64,000 nt of DNA, from assembly GCA_911728455.2 (NCBI GenBank), contig OU452223.1:13367423-13431422 (forward strand), written 5' to 3'. The first letter of the stretch is position 1, and each line of letters starts with the position of its first letter. Shown here piece by piece: positions 34,801 to 47,697 of the stretch. The notes below the pieces were generated by a model. That model did not search any database. It had not been told where the DNA came from and saw nothing but the letters and a program-made list of their open reading frames with translations. Source of the stretch: Marthasterias glacialis. Lineage: Eukaryota; Echinodermata; Asteroidea; Forcipulatida; Asteriidae. Both the position numbers and the translations under genes were made by a program.

Positions 34801-37800
34801 AAATTTCAAAGTCGTTTTTGCTCTACCAACTCAAGAGGGAACCTCCCCCGACCCCAGCCCTACACTTTGCAGGTCCGGATCTGCCTTAGTTTGGAAAATA
34901 TCCAGGATTTTAGGGCCCTTCTTTTTGGGCCAAAAAACCGAAAAAGTCACCGTTACCCCCCCTTGAGAGATTTTCAATTTTGGACCAAAATTTCAAAGTC
35001 GTTTTTGCTCTACCAACTCAAGAGGGAACCTCCCCCGACCCCAGCCCTACACTTTGCAGGTCCGGATCTGCCTTAGTTTGGAAAATATCCAGGATTTTAG
35101 GGCCCTTCTTTTTGGGCCAAAAAACCGAAAAAGTCACCGTTACCCCCCCCTTGAGAGATTTTCAATTTTGGACCAAAATTTCAAAGTCGTTTTTGCTCTA
35201 CCAACTCAAGAGGGAACCTCCCCCGACCCCAGCCCTACACTTTGCAGGTCCGGATCTGCCTTAGTTTGGAAAATATCCAGGATTTTAGGGCCCTTCTTTT
35301 TGGGCCAAAAAACCGAAAAAGTCACCGTTACCCCCCCCCTTGAGAGATTTTCAATTTTGGACCAAAATTTCAAAGTCGTTTTTGCTCTACCAACTCAAGA
35401 GGGAACCTCCCCCGACCCCAGCCCTACACTTTGCAGGTCCGGATCTGCCTTAGTTTGGAAAATAACCAGGATTTTAGGGCCCTTCTTTTTGGGCCAAAAA
35501 ACCGAAAAAGTCACCGTTACCCCCCCCCCTTGAGAGATTTTCAATTTTGGACCAAAATTTCAAAGTCGTTTTTGCTCTACCAACTCAAGAGGGAACCTCC
35601 CCCGACCCCAGCCCTACACTTTGCAGGTCCGGATCTGCCTTAGTTTGGAAAATATCCAGGATTTTAGGGCCCTTCTTTTTGGGCCAAAAAACCGAAAAAG
35701 TCACCGTTACCCCCCCTTAAGAGATTTTCAATTTTGGACCAAAATTTCAAAGTCGTTTTTGCTCTACCAACTCAAGAGGGAACCTCCCCCGACCCCAGCC
35801 CTACACTTTGCAGGTCCGGATCTGCCTTAGTTTGGAAAATATCCAGGATTTTAGGGCCCTTCTTTTTGGGCCAAAAAACCGAAAAAGTCACCGTTACCCC
35901 CCCTTGAGAGATTTTCAATTTTGGACCAAAATTTCAAAGTCGTTTTTGCTCTACCAACTCAAGAGGGAACCTCCCCCGACCCCAGCCCTACACTTTGCAG
36001 GTCCGGATCTGCCTTAGTTTGGAAAATATCCAGGATTTTAGGGCCCTTCTTTTTGGGCCAAAAAACCGAAAAAGTCACCGTTACCCCCCCCTTGAGAGAT
36101 TTTCAATTTTGGACCAAAATTTCAAAGTCGTTTTTGCTCTACCAACTCAAGAGGGAACCTCCCCCGACCCCAGCCCTACACTTTGCAGGTCCGGATCTGC
36201 CTTAGTTTGGAAAATAACCAGGATTTTAGGGCCCTTCTTTTTGGGCCAAAAAACCGAAAAAGTCACCGTTACCCCCCCCCCCCCCCTTGAGAGATTTTCA
36301 ATTTTGGACCAAAATTTCAAAGTCGTTTTTGCTCTACCAACTCAAGAGGGAACCTCCCCCGACCCCAGCCCTACACTTTGCAGGTCCGGATCTGCCTTAG
36401 TTTGGAAAATATCCAGGATTTTAGGGTCCTTCTTTTTGGGCCAAAAAACCGAAAAAGTCACCGTTACCCCCCCTTAAGAGATTTTCAATTTTGGACCAAA
36501 ATTTCAAAGTCGTTTTTGCTCTACCAACTCAAGAGGGAACCTCCCCCGACCCCAGCCCTACACTTTGCAGGTCCGGATCTGCCTTAGTTTGGAAAATATC
36601 CAGGATTTTAGGGCCCTTCTTTTTGGGCCAAAAAACCGAAAAAGTCACCGTTACCCCCCCTTGAGAGATTTTCAATTTTGGACCAAAATTTCAAAGTCGT
36701 TTTTGCTCTACCAACTCAAGAGGGAACCTCCCCCGACCCCAGCCCTACACTTTGCAGGTCCGGATCTGCCTTAGTTTGGAAAATATCCAGGATTTAAGGG
36801 CCCTTCTTTTTGGGCCAAAAAACCGAAAAAGTCACCGTTACCCCCCCTTGAGAGATTTTCAATTTTGGACCAAAATTTCAAAGTCGTTTTTGCTCTACCA
36901 ACTCAAGAGGGAACCTCCCCCGACCCCAGCCCTACACTTTGCAGGTCCGGATCTGCCTTAGTTTGGAAAATAACCAGGATTTTAGGGCCCTTCTTTTTGG
37001 GCCAAAAAACCGAAAAAGTCACCGTTACCCCCCCCCCCCCCCCCTTGAGAGATTTTCAATTTTGGACCAAAATTTCAAAGTCGTTTTTGCTCTACCAACT
37101 CAAGAGGGAACCTCCCCCGACCCCAGCCCTACACTTTGCAGGTCCGGATCTGCCTTAGTTTGGAAAATATCCAGGATTTTAGGGCCCTTCTTTTTGGGCC
37201 AAAAAACCGAAAAAGTCACCGTTACCCCCCCTTGAGAGATTTTCAATTTTGGACCAAAATTTCAAAGTCGTTTTTGCTCTACCAACTCAAGAGGGAACCT
37301 CCCCCGACCCCAGCCCTACACTTTGCAGGTCCGGATCTGCCTTAGTTTGGAAAATATCCAGGATTTTAGGGCCCTTCTTTTTGGGCCAAAAAACCGAAAA
37401 AGTCACCGTTACCCCCCCTTGAGAGATTTTCAATTTTGGACCAAAATTTCAAAGTCGTTTTTGCTCTACCAACTCAAGAGGGAACCTCCCCCGACCCCAG
37501 CCCTACACTTTGCAGGTCCGGATCTGCCTTAGTTTGGAAAATATCCAGGATTTTAGGGCCCTTCTTTTTGGGCCAAAAAACCGAAAAAGTCACCGTTACC
37601 CCCCCCTTGAGAGATTTTCAATTTTGGACCAAAATTTCAAAGTCGTTTTTGCTCTACCAACTCAAGAGGGAACCTCCCCCGACCCCAGCCCTACACTTTG
37701 CAGGTCCGGATCTGCCTTAGTTTGGAAAATATCCAGGATTTTAGGGCCCTTCTTTTTGGGCCAAAAAACCGAAAAAGTCACCGTTACCCCCCCTTGAGAG

Positions 37801-40800
37801 ATTTTCAATTTTGGACCAAAATTTCAAAGTCGTTTTTGCTCTACCAACTCAAGAGGGAACCTCCCCCGACCCCAGCCCTACACTTTGCAGGTCCGGATCT
37901 GCCTTAGTTTGGAAAATATCCAGGATTTTAGGGCCCTTCTTTTTGGGCCAAAAAACCGAAAAAGTCACCGTTACCCCCCCTTGAGAGATTTTCAATTTTG
38001 GACCAAAATTTCAAAGTCGTTTTTGCTCTACCAACTCAAGAGGGAACCTCCCCCGACCCCAGCCCTACACTTTGCAGGTCCGGATCTGCCTTAGTTTGGA
38101 AAATATCCAGGATTTTAGGGCCCTTCTTTTTGGGCCAAAAAACCGAAAAAGTCACCGTTACCCCCCCTTGAGAGATTTTCAATTTTGGACCAAAATTTCA
38201 AAGTCGTTTTTGCTCTACCAACTCAAGAGGGAACCTCCCCCGACCCCAGCCCTACACTTTGCAGGTCCGGATCTGCCTTAGTTTGGAAAATATCCAGGAT
38301 TTTAGGGCCCTTCTTTTTGGGCCAAAAAACCGAAAAAGTCACCGTTACCCCCCCCTTGAGAGATTTTCAATTTTGGACCAAAATTTCAAAGTCGTTTTTG
38401 CTCTACCAACTCAAGAGGGAACCTCCCCCGACCCCAGCCCTACACTTTGCAGGTCCGGATCTGCCTTAGTTTGGAAAATAACCAGGATTTTAGGGCCCTT
38501 CTTTTTGGGCCAAAAAACCGAAAAAGTCACCGTTACCCCCCCCCCCCCCTTGAGAGATTTTCAATTTTGGACCAAAATTTCAAAGTCGTTTTTGCTCTAC
38601 CAACTCAAGAGGGAACCTCCCCCGACCCCAGCCCTACACTTTGCAGGTCCGGATCTGCCTTAGTTTGGAAAATATCCAGGATTTTAGGGCCCTTCTTTTT
38701 GGGCCAAAAAACCGAAAAAGTCACCGTTACCCCCCCTTAAGAGATTTTCAATTTTGGACCAAAATTTCAAAGTCGTTTTTGCTCTACCAACTCAAGAGGG
38801 AACCTCCCCCGACCCCAGCCCTACACTTTGCAGGTCCGGATCTGCCTTAGTTTGGAAAATATCCAGGATTTTAGGGCCCTTCTTTTTGGGCCAAAAAACC
38901 GAAAAAGTCACCGTTACCCCCCCTTGAGAGATTTTCAATTTTGGACCAAAATTTCAAAGTCGTTTTTGCTCTACCAACTCAAGAGGGAACCTCCCCCGAC
39001 CCCAGCCCTACACTTTGCAGGTCCGGATCTGCCTTAGTTTGGAAAATATCCAGGATTTAAGGGCCCTTCTTTTTGGGCCAAAAAACCGAAAAAGTCACCG
39101 TTACCCCCCCTTGAGAGATTTTCAATTTTGGACCAAAATTTCAAAGTCGTTTTTGCTCTACCAACTCAAGAGGGAACCTCCCCCGACCCCAGCCCTACAC
39201 TTTGCAGGTCCGGATCTGCCTTAGTTTGGAAAATAACCAGGATTTTAGGGCCCTTCTTTTTGGGCCAAAAAACCGAAAAAGTCACCGTTACCCCCCCCCC
39301 CCCCCTTGAGAGATTTTCAATTTTGGACCAAAATTTCAAAGTCGTTTTTGCTCTACCAACTCAAGAGGGAACCTCCCCCGACCCCAGCCCTACACTTTGC
39401 AGGTCCGGATCTGCCTTAGTTTGGAAAATATCCAGGATTTTAGGGCCCTTCTTTTTGGGCCAAAAAACCGAAAAAGTCACCGTTACCCCCCCTTGAGAGA
39501 TTTTCAATTTTGGACCAAAATTTCAAAGTCGTTTTTGCTCTACCAACTCAAGAGGGAACCTCCCCCGACCCCAGCCCTACACTTTGCAGGTCCGGATCTG
39601 CCTTAGTTTGGAAAATATCCAGGATTTTAGGGCCCTTCTTTTTGGGCCAAAAAACCGAAAAAGTCACCGTTACCCCCCCCTTGAGAGATTTTCAATTTTG
39701 GACCAAAATTTCAAAGTCGTTTTTGCTCTACCAACTCAAGAGGGAACCTCCCCCGACCCCAGCCCTACACTTTGCAGGTCCGGATCTGCCTTAGTTTGGA
39801 AAATATCCAGGATTTTAGGGCCCTTCTTTTTGGGCCAAAAAACCGAAAAAGTCACCGTTACCCCCCCTTGAGAGATTTTCAATTTTGGACCAAAATTTCA
39901 AAGTCGTTTTTGCTCTACCAACTCAAGAGGGAACCTCCCCCGACCCCAGCCCTACACTTTGCAGGTCCGGATCTGCCTTAGTTTGGAAAATATCCAGGAT
40001 TTTAGGGCCCTTCTTTTTGGGCCAAAAAACCGAAAAAGTCACCGTTACCCCCCCTTGAGAGATTTTCAATTTTGGACCAAAATTTCAAAGTCGTTTTTGC
40101 TCTACCAACTCAAGAGGGAACCTCCCCCGACCCCAGCCCTACACTTTGCAGGTCCGGATCTGCCTTAGTTTGGAAAATATCCAGGATTTTAGGGCCCTTC
40201 TTTTTGGGCCAAAAAACCGAAAAAGTCACCGTTACCCCCCCTTGAGAGATTTTCAATTTTGGACCAAAATTTCAAAGTCGTTTTTGCTCTACCAACTCAA
40301 GAGGGAACCTCCCCCGACCCCAGCCCTACACTTTGCAGGTCCGGATCTGCCTTAGTTTGGAAAATATCCAGGATTTTAGGGCCCTTCTTTTTGGGCCAAA
40401 AAACCGAAAAAGTCACCGTTACCCCCCCCTTGAGAGATTTTCAATTTTGGACCAAAATTTCAAAGTCGTTTTTGCTCTACCAACTCAAGAGGGAACCTCC
40501 CCCGACCCCAGCCCTACACTTTGCAGGTCCGGATCTGCCTTAGTTTGGAAAATATCCAGGATTTTAGGGCCCTTCTTTTTGGGCCAAAAAACCGAAAAAG
40601 TCACCGTTACCCCCCCTTGAGAGATTTTCAATTTTGGACCAAAATTTCAAAGTCGTTTTTGCTCTACCAACTCAAGAGGGAACCTCCCCCGACCCCAGCC
40701 CTACACTTTGCAGGTCCGGATCTGCCTTAGTTTGGAAAATATCCAGGATTTTAGGGCCCTTCTTTTTGGGCCAAAAAACCGAAAAAGTCACCGTTACCCC

Positions 40801-43800
40801 CCCTTGAGAGATTTTCAATTTTGGACCAAAATTTCAAAGTCGTTTTTGCTCTACCAACTCAAGAGGGAACCTCCCCCGACCCCAGCCCTACACTTTGCAG
40901 GTCCGGATCTGCCTTAGTTTGGAAAATATCCAGGATTTTAGGGCCCTTCTTTTTGGGCCAAAAAACCGAAAAAGTCACCGTTACCCCCCCCTTGAGAGAT
41001 TTTCAATTTTGGACCAAAATTTCAAAGTCGTTTTTGCTCTACCAACTCAAGAGGGAACCTCCCCCGACCCCAGCCCTACACTTTGCAGGTCCGGATCTGC
41101 CTTAGTTTGGAAAATATCCAGGATTTTAGGGCCCTTCTTTTTGGGCCAAAAAACCGAAAAAGTCACCGTTACCCCCCCCCTTGAGAGATTTTCAATTTTG
41201 GACCAAAATTTCAAAGTCGTTTTTGCTCTACCAACTCAAGAGGGAACCTCCCCCGACCCCACCCCTACACTTTGCAGGTCCGGATCTGCCTTAGTTTGGA
41301 AAATAACCAGGATTTTAGGGCCCTTCTTTTTGGGCCAAAAAACCGAAAAAGTCACCGTTACCCCCCCCTTGAGAGATTTTCAATTTTGGACCAAAATTTC
41401 AAAGTCGTTTTTGCTCTACCAACTCAAGAGGGAACCTCCCCCGACCCCAGCCCTACACTTTGCAGGTCCGGATCTGCCTTAGTTTGGAAAATATCCAGGA
41501 TTTTAGGGCCCTTCTTTTTGGGCCAAAAAACCGAAAAAGTCACCGTTACCCCCCCTTAAGAGATTTTCAATTTTGGACCAAAATTTCAAAGTCGTTTTTG
41601 CTCTACCAACTCAAGAGGGAACCTCCCCCGACCCCAGCCCTACACTTTGCAGGTCCGGATCTGCCTTAGTTTGGAAAATATCCAGGATTTTAGGGCCCTT
41701 CTTTTTGGGCCAAAAAACCGAAAAAGTCACCGTTACCCCCCCTTGAGAGATTTTCAATTTTGGACCAAAATTTCAAAGTCGTTTTTGCTCTACCAACTCA
41801 AGAGGGAACCTCCCCCGACCCCAGCCCTACACTTTGCAGGTCCGGATCTGCCTTAGTTTGGAAAATATCCAGGATTTAAGGGCCCTTCTTTTTGGGCCAA
41901 AAAACCGAAAAAGTCACCGTTACCCCCCCTTGAGAGATTTTCAATTTTGGACCAAAATTTCAAAGTCGTTTTTGCTCTACCAACTCAAGAGGGAACCTCC
42001 CCCGACCCCAGCCCTACACTTTGCAGGTCCGGATCTGCCTTAGTTTGGAAAATAACCAGGATTTTAGGGCCCTTCTTTTTGGGCCAAAAAACCGAAAAAG
42101 TCACCGTTACCCCCCCCCCCCCCCCCCTTGAGAGATTTTCAATTTTGGACCAAAATTTCAAAGTCGTTTTTGCTCTACCAACTCAAGAGGGAACCTCCCC
42201 CGACCCCAGCCCTACACTTTGCAGGTCCGGATCTGCCTTAGTTTGGAAAATATCCAGGATTTTAGGGCCCTTCTTTTTGGGCCAAAAAACCGAAAAAGTC
42301 ACCGTTACCCCCCCCCCCCCCCCTTGAGAGATTTTCAATTTTGGACCAAAATTTCAAAGTCGTTTTTGCTCTACCAACTCAAGAGGGAACCTCCCCCGAC
42401 CCCAGCCCTACACTTTGCAGGTCCGGATCTGCCTTAGTTTGGAAAATATCCAGGATTTTAGGGCCCTTCTTTTTGGGCCAAAAAACCGAAAAAGTCACCG
42501 TTACCCCCCCTTGAGAGATTTTCAATTTTGGACCAAAATTTCAAAGTCGTTTTTGCTCTACCAACTCAAGAGGGAACCTCCCCCGACCCCAGCCCTACAC
42601 TTTGCAGGTCCGGATCTGCCTTAGTTTGGAAAATATCCAGGATTTTAGGGCCCTTCTTTTTGGGCCAAAAAACCGAAAAAGTCACCGTTACCCCCCCTTG
42701 AGAGATTTTCAATTTTGGACCAAAATTTCAAAGTCGTTTTTGCTCTACCAACTCAAGAGGGAACCTCCCCCGACCCCAGCCCTACACTTTGCAGGTCCGG
42801 ATCTGCCTTAGTTTGGAAAATATCCAGGATTTTAGGGCCCTTCTTTTTGGGCCAAAAAACCGAAAAAGTCACCGTTACCCCCCCCTTGAGAGATTTTCAA
42901 TTTTGGACCAAAATTTCAAAGTCGTTTTTGCTCTACCAACTCAAGAGGGAACCTCCCCCGACCCCAGCCCTACACTTTGCAGGTCCGGATCTGCCTTAGT
43001 TTGGAAAATATCCAGGATTTTAGGGCCCTTCTTTTTGGGCCAAAAAACCGAAAAAGTCACCGTTACCCCCCCTTGAGAGATTTTCAATTTTGGACCAAAA
43101 TTTCAAAGTCGTTTTTGCTCTACCAACTCAAGAGGGAACCTCCCCCGACCCCAGCCCTACACTTTGCAGGTCCGGATCTGCCTTAGTTTGGAAAATATCC
43201 AGGATTTTAGGGCCCTTCTTTTTGGGCCAAAAAACCGAAAAAGTCACCGTTACCCCCCCTTGAGAGATTTTCAATTTTGGACCAAAATTTCAAAGTCGTT
43301 TTTGCTCTACCAACTCAAGAGGGAACCTCCCCCGACCCCAGCCCTACACTTTGCAGGTCCGGATCTGCCTTAGTTTGGAAAATATCCAGGATTTTAGGGC
43401 CCTTCTTTTTGGGCCAAAAAACCGAAAAAGTCACCGTTACCCCCCCTTGAGAGATTTTCAATTTTGGACCAAAATTTCAAAGTCGTTTTTGCTCTACCAA
43501 CTCAAGAGGGAACCTCCCCCGACCCCAGCCCTACACTTTGCAGGTCCGGATCTGCCTTAGTTTGGAAAATATCCAGGATTTTAGGGCCCTTCTTTTTGGG
43601 CCAAAAAACCGAAAAAGTCACCGTTACCCCCCCCTTGAGAGATTTTCAATTTTGGACCAAAATTTCAAAGTCGTTTTTGCTCTACCAACTCAAGAGGGAA
43701 CCTCCCCCGACCCCAGCCCTACACTTTGCAGGTCCGGATCTGCCTTAGTTTGGAAAATAACCAGGATTTTAGGGCCCTTCTTTTTGGGCCAAAAAACCGA

Positions 43801-46714
43801 AAAAGTCACCGTTACCCCCCCCTTGAGAGATTTTCAATTTTGGACCAAAATTTCAAAGTCGTTTTTGCTCTACCAACTCAAGAGGGAACCTCCCCCGACC
43901 CCAGCCCTACACTTTGCAGGTCCGGATCTGCCTTAGTTTGGAAAATATCCAGGATTTTAGGGCCCTTCTTTTTGGGCCAAAAAACCGAAAAAGTCACCGT
44001 TACCCCCCCTTAAGAGATTTTCAATTTTGGACCAAAATTTCAAAGTCGTTTTTGCTCTACCAACTCAAGAGGGAACCTCCCCCGACCCCAGCCCTACACT
44101 TTGCAGGTCCGGATCTGCCTTAGTTTGGAAAATATCCAGGATTTTAGGGCCCTTCTTTTTGGGCCAAAAAACCGAAAAAGTCACCGTTACCCCCCCTTGA
44201 GAGATTTTCAATTTTGGACCAAAATTTCAAAGTCGTTTTTGCTCTACCAACTCAAGAGGGAACCTCCCCCGACCCCAGCCCTACACTTTGCAGGTCCGGA
44301 TCTGCCTTAGTTTGGAAAATATCCAGGATTTAAGGGCCCTTCTTTTTGGGCCAAAAAACCGAAAAAGTCACCGTTACCCCCCCTTGAGAGATTTTCAATT
44401 TTGGACCAAAATTTCAAAGTCGTTTTTGCTCTACCAACTCAAGAGGGAACCTCCCCCGACCCCAGCCCTACACTTTGCAGGTCCGGATCTGCCTTAGTTT
44501 GGAAAATAACCAGGATTTTAGGGCCCTTCTTTTTGGGCCAAAAAACCGAAAAAGTCACCGTTACCCCCCCCCCCCCCCCCCTTGAGAGATTTTCAATTTT
44601 GGACCAAAATTTCAAAGTCGTTTTTGCTCTACCAACTCAAGAGGGAACCTCCCCCGACCCCAGCCCTACACTTTGCAGGTCCGGATCTGCCTTAGTTTGG
44701 AAAATATCCAGGATTTTAGGGCCCTTCTTTTTGGGCCAAAAAACCGAAAAAGTCACCGTTACCCCCCCCCCCCCCCCTTGAGAGATTTTCAATTTTGGAC
44801 CAAAATTTCAAAGTCGTTTTTGCTCTACCAACTCAAGAGGGAACCTCCCCCGACCCCAGCCCTACACTTTGCAGGTCCGGATCTGCCTTAGTTTGGAAAA
44901 TATCCAGGATTTTAGGGCCCTTCTTTTTGGGCCAAAAAACCGAAAAAGTCACCGTTACCCCCCCTTGAGAGATTTTCAATTTTGGACCAAAATTTCAAAG
45001 TCGTTTTTGCTCTACCAACTCAAGAGGGAACCTCCCCCGACCCCAGCCCTACACTTTGCAGGTCCGGATCTGCCTTAGTTTGGAAAATATCCAGGATTTT
45101 AGGGCCCTTCTTTTTGGGCCAAAAAACCGAAAAAGTCACCGTTACCCCCCCTTGAGAGATTTTCAATTTTGGACCAAAATTTCAAAGTCGTTTTTGCTCT
45201 ACCAACTCAAGAGGGAACCTCCCCCGACCCCAGCCCTACACTTTGCAGGTCCGGATCTGCCTTAGTTTGGAAAATATCCAGGATTTTAGGGCCCTTCTTT
45301 TTGGGCCAAAAAACCGAAAAAGTCACCGTTACCCCCCCCTTGAGAGATTTTCAATTTTGGACCAAAATTTCAAAGTCGTTTTTGCTCTACCAACTCAAGA
45401 GGGAACCTCCCCCGACCCCAGCCCTACACTTTGCAGGTCCGGATCTGCCTTAGTTTGGAAAATATCCAGGATTTTAGGGCCCTTCTTTTTGGGCCAAAAA
45501 ACCGAAAAAGTCACCGTTACCCCCCCTTGAGAGATTTTCAATTTTGGACCAAAATTTCAAAGTCGTTTTTGCTCTACCAACTCAAGAGGGAACCTCCCCC
45601 GACCCCAGCCCTACACTTTGCAGGTCCGGATCTGCCTTAGTTTGGAAAATATCCAGGATTTTAGGGCCCTTCTTTTTGGGCCAAAAAACCGAAAAAGTCA
45701 CCGTTACCCCCCCTTGAGAGATTTTCAATTTTGGACCAAAATTTCAAAGTCGTTTTTGCTCTACCAACTCAAGAGGGAACCTCCCCCGACCCCAGCCCTA
45801 CACTTTGCAGGTCCGGATCTGCCTTAGTTTGGAAAATATCCAGGATTTTAGGGCCCTTCTTTTTGGGCCAAAAAACCGAAAAAGTCACCGTTACCCCCCC
45901 TTGAGAGATTTTCAATTTTGGACCAAAATTTCAAAGTCGTTTTTGCTCTACCAACTCAAGAGGGAACCTCCCCCGACCCCAGCCCTACACTTTGCAGGTC
46001 CGGATCTGCCTTAGTTTGGAAAATATCCAGGATTTTAGGGCCCTTCTTTTTGGGCCAAAAAACCGAAAAAGTCACCGTTACCCCCCCCTTGAGAGATTTT
46101 CAATTTTGGACCAAAATTTCAAAGTCGTTTTTGCTCTACCAACTCAAGAGGGAACCTCCCCCGACCCCAGCCCTACACTTTGCAGGTCCGGATCTGCCTT
46201 AGTTTGGAAAATAACCAGGATTTTAGGGCCCTTCTTTTTGGGCCAAAAAACCGAAAAAGTCACCGTTACCCCCCCCTTGAGAGATTTTCAATTTTGGACC
46301 AAAATTTCAAAGTCGTTTTTGCTCTACCAACTCAAGAGGGAACCTCCCCCGACCCCAGCCCTACACTTTGCAGGTCCGGATCTGCCTTAGTTTGGAAAAT
46401 ATCCACGATTTTAGGGCCCTTCTTTTTGGGCCAAAAAACCGAAAAAGTCACCGTTACCCCCCCTTAAGAGATTTTCAATTTTGGACCAAAATTTCAAAGT
46501 CGTTTTTGCTCTACCAACTCAAGAGGGAACCTCCCCCGACCCCAGCCCTACACTTTGCAGGTCCGGATCTGCCTTAGTTTGGAAAATATCCAGGATTTTA
46601 GGGCCCTTCTTTTTGGGCCAAAAAACCGAAAAAGTCACCGTTACCCCCCCTTGAGAGATTTTCAATTTTGGACCAAAATTTCAAAGTCGTTTTTGCTCTA
46701 CCAACTCAAGAGGG
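28880..46714. repeat. Satellite array, ~95 copies of a ~187-bp monomer with higher-order structure
   Basis: Monomers repeat head to tail. Anchoring on gcaggtccggatctgcctta gives 94 starts from about 29.02 to 46.56 kb, spaced 187-198 bp. The spread is almost all in one poly-C tract after ccgtta (7 to about 18 C). Copies are nearly identical. Diagnostic variants are aaataacc against aaatatcc, ggatttaagg against ggattttagg, and ttaagag against ttgagag. The aaataacc monomers recur every 4 units in much of the array. Between 41272 and 46180 a 13-monomer block of 2454 bp occurs twice in a row. The array ends sharply in a truncated monomer at 46714. The many open frames of 60-195 codons are satellite artefacts. 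Confidence 0.97.
41272..46179. repeat. Two tandem copies of a 2454-bp, 13-monomer higher-order repeat
   Basis: Monomer spacings from 41272 are 188,187,187,187,198,196,187,187,188,187,187,187,188, and the same series repeats from 43726. The variant monomers also recur at the same offset (ggatttaagg at 41834 and 44288, two long-C units at 42021/42219 and 44475/44673). A third copy begins at 46180 but is cut off, and has a private change (atccacgatt). Confidence 0.85.
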
Positions 46715-47074
46715 CCTTTCTCATATCCCTACACAGTTCCGCAAAATAGGGCTCTTTTTAGAGTGCTAGTGTATCCAAAGTGCCTGAGGTTGGAAGTCAA
46801 CAACCCCACAGACACAATATTGGACACTATTTGAACAATCTATAAATTCCTTTGCCTTCAAATGTTTGGTTTACAGAAAAAGTTGTGGGTTTACAATTTA
46901 TTAATGAGCTTCGGCGCATAGTTTTTATCTAGTGGAGCGTTCCATTTCCAATGTCCCTGTGTTGCACGCCACCACGCGACACACTGTTTATTGACATTTT
47001 TATATGGCGCAACTGACAGAAGGACTCATGGGTTCACGGCTTCACAGCAACACGATAACAACAGCTAGTTTACT
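46715..47074. other. Unique DNA between the satellite and the next ORF
   Basis: No repeat or coding region recognised. The satellite stops abruptly within a monomer after caactcaagaggg. Confidence 0.5.
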
Positions 47075-47389
47075 ATGGTTTATCCAGAAGACGTACGTGT
47101 CTTCTGGACGGACGCCGAAGGGCGAATGGTTGGGTGGTTGCTTGGGCTGGAGGAGCTGACGGCAGCAAAAATACTGACTACTGCAAAAGTGCTCTCAATT
47201 TTTTTTGCAGACCAGACCGGCGAGTTGTCGATCGTAGTGCGTGGTAGCAATCAACAACATGCACACACTGCACTCTGCACTGATCTGATACGCTGGCTTC
47301 CAACGACCAAGGTGGTTTTGAACGGCTGCTCTGCTGACGGATTTGTATCTCGCAGCCCCCATCGTTGTTTGCAATATCTACATTTATAA
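47075..47389 (+). CDS. Unrecognised 104-codon ORF
   Basis: The ATG is at 47075 and the stop at 47387-47389. The composition looks protein-like, with MVYPEDVRVFW at the N-terminus, a hydrophobic central part (KVLSIFFAD) and Cys and His near the end. No family is recognised. A cttttttttgcag-like acceptor (ttttttttgcag|ACC) lies inside at about 47199-47211, so the second half may be an exon with its first exon elsewhere. A small palindrome (ccagaagac / gtcttctgg) lies just after the start. It could also be a chance ORF next to the satellite. Confidence 0.3.
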   Translation: MVYPEDVRVFWTDAEGRMVGWLLGLEELTAAKILTTAKVLSIFFADQTGELSIVVRGSNQQHAHTALCTDLIRWLPTTKVVLNGCSADGFVSRSPHRCLQYLHL

Positions 47390-47502
47390 ACGGATACTCT
47401 GAAGTTTGTCAATGCATGCAGAAGAAAATAGATATTTCTTCCTCATGTCAATGGTCACTGTAGTGTAGCTGTTACTGTGGTAAGCTAATAATATTAATTA
47501 AA

Positions 47503-47697
47503 CACATATGGACTGGCAATGAGGGAAGTACAGTAGTGCAAGTCTTATGCAACCCGAGGGCCTGTGAGTGACCAGGAGAGGGTCCTATTTCCCCAGGCTG
47601 AAGGTCGAGGGAAATAGGACCCTCTCCTGGTCACTCACAGGCCCGAGGGGTGCATAGACGTGCACTACTGCTCGATCAATGCCAGTCCATGTGTGTT
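47503..47697. mobile_element. Nested foldback element with a perfect inner hairpin
   Basis: The outer arms acacatatggactggca and tgccagtccatgtgtgt match those of 586-725. A middle stem contains gtagtgcaagtc / gacgtgcactac. The inner stem runs gggcctgtgagtgaccagga through tcctatttcc with its exact inverse, about 35 bp per arm without mismatch. The apex reads GGCTGAAGGTCGAGGG, close to the apex of the 1009-1184 hairpin. Confidence 0.7.

Noticed and set aside
29024-46749. Dozens of overlapping ORFs of 60-195 codons with the same peptide
   Set aside because: They are frames through the tandem satellite. The monomer length is not a multiple of 3, poly-C variation alone decides which stay open, and many start at TTG.
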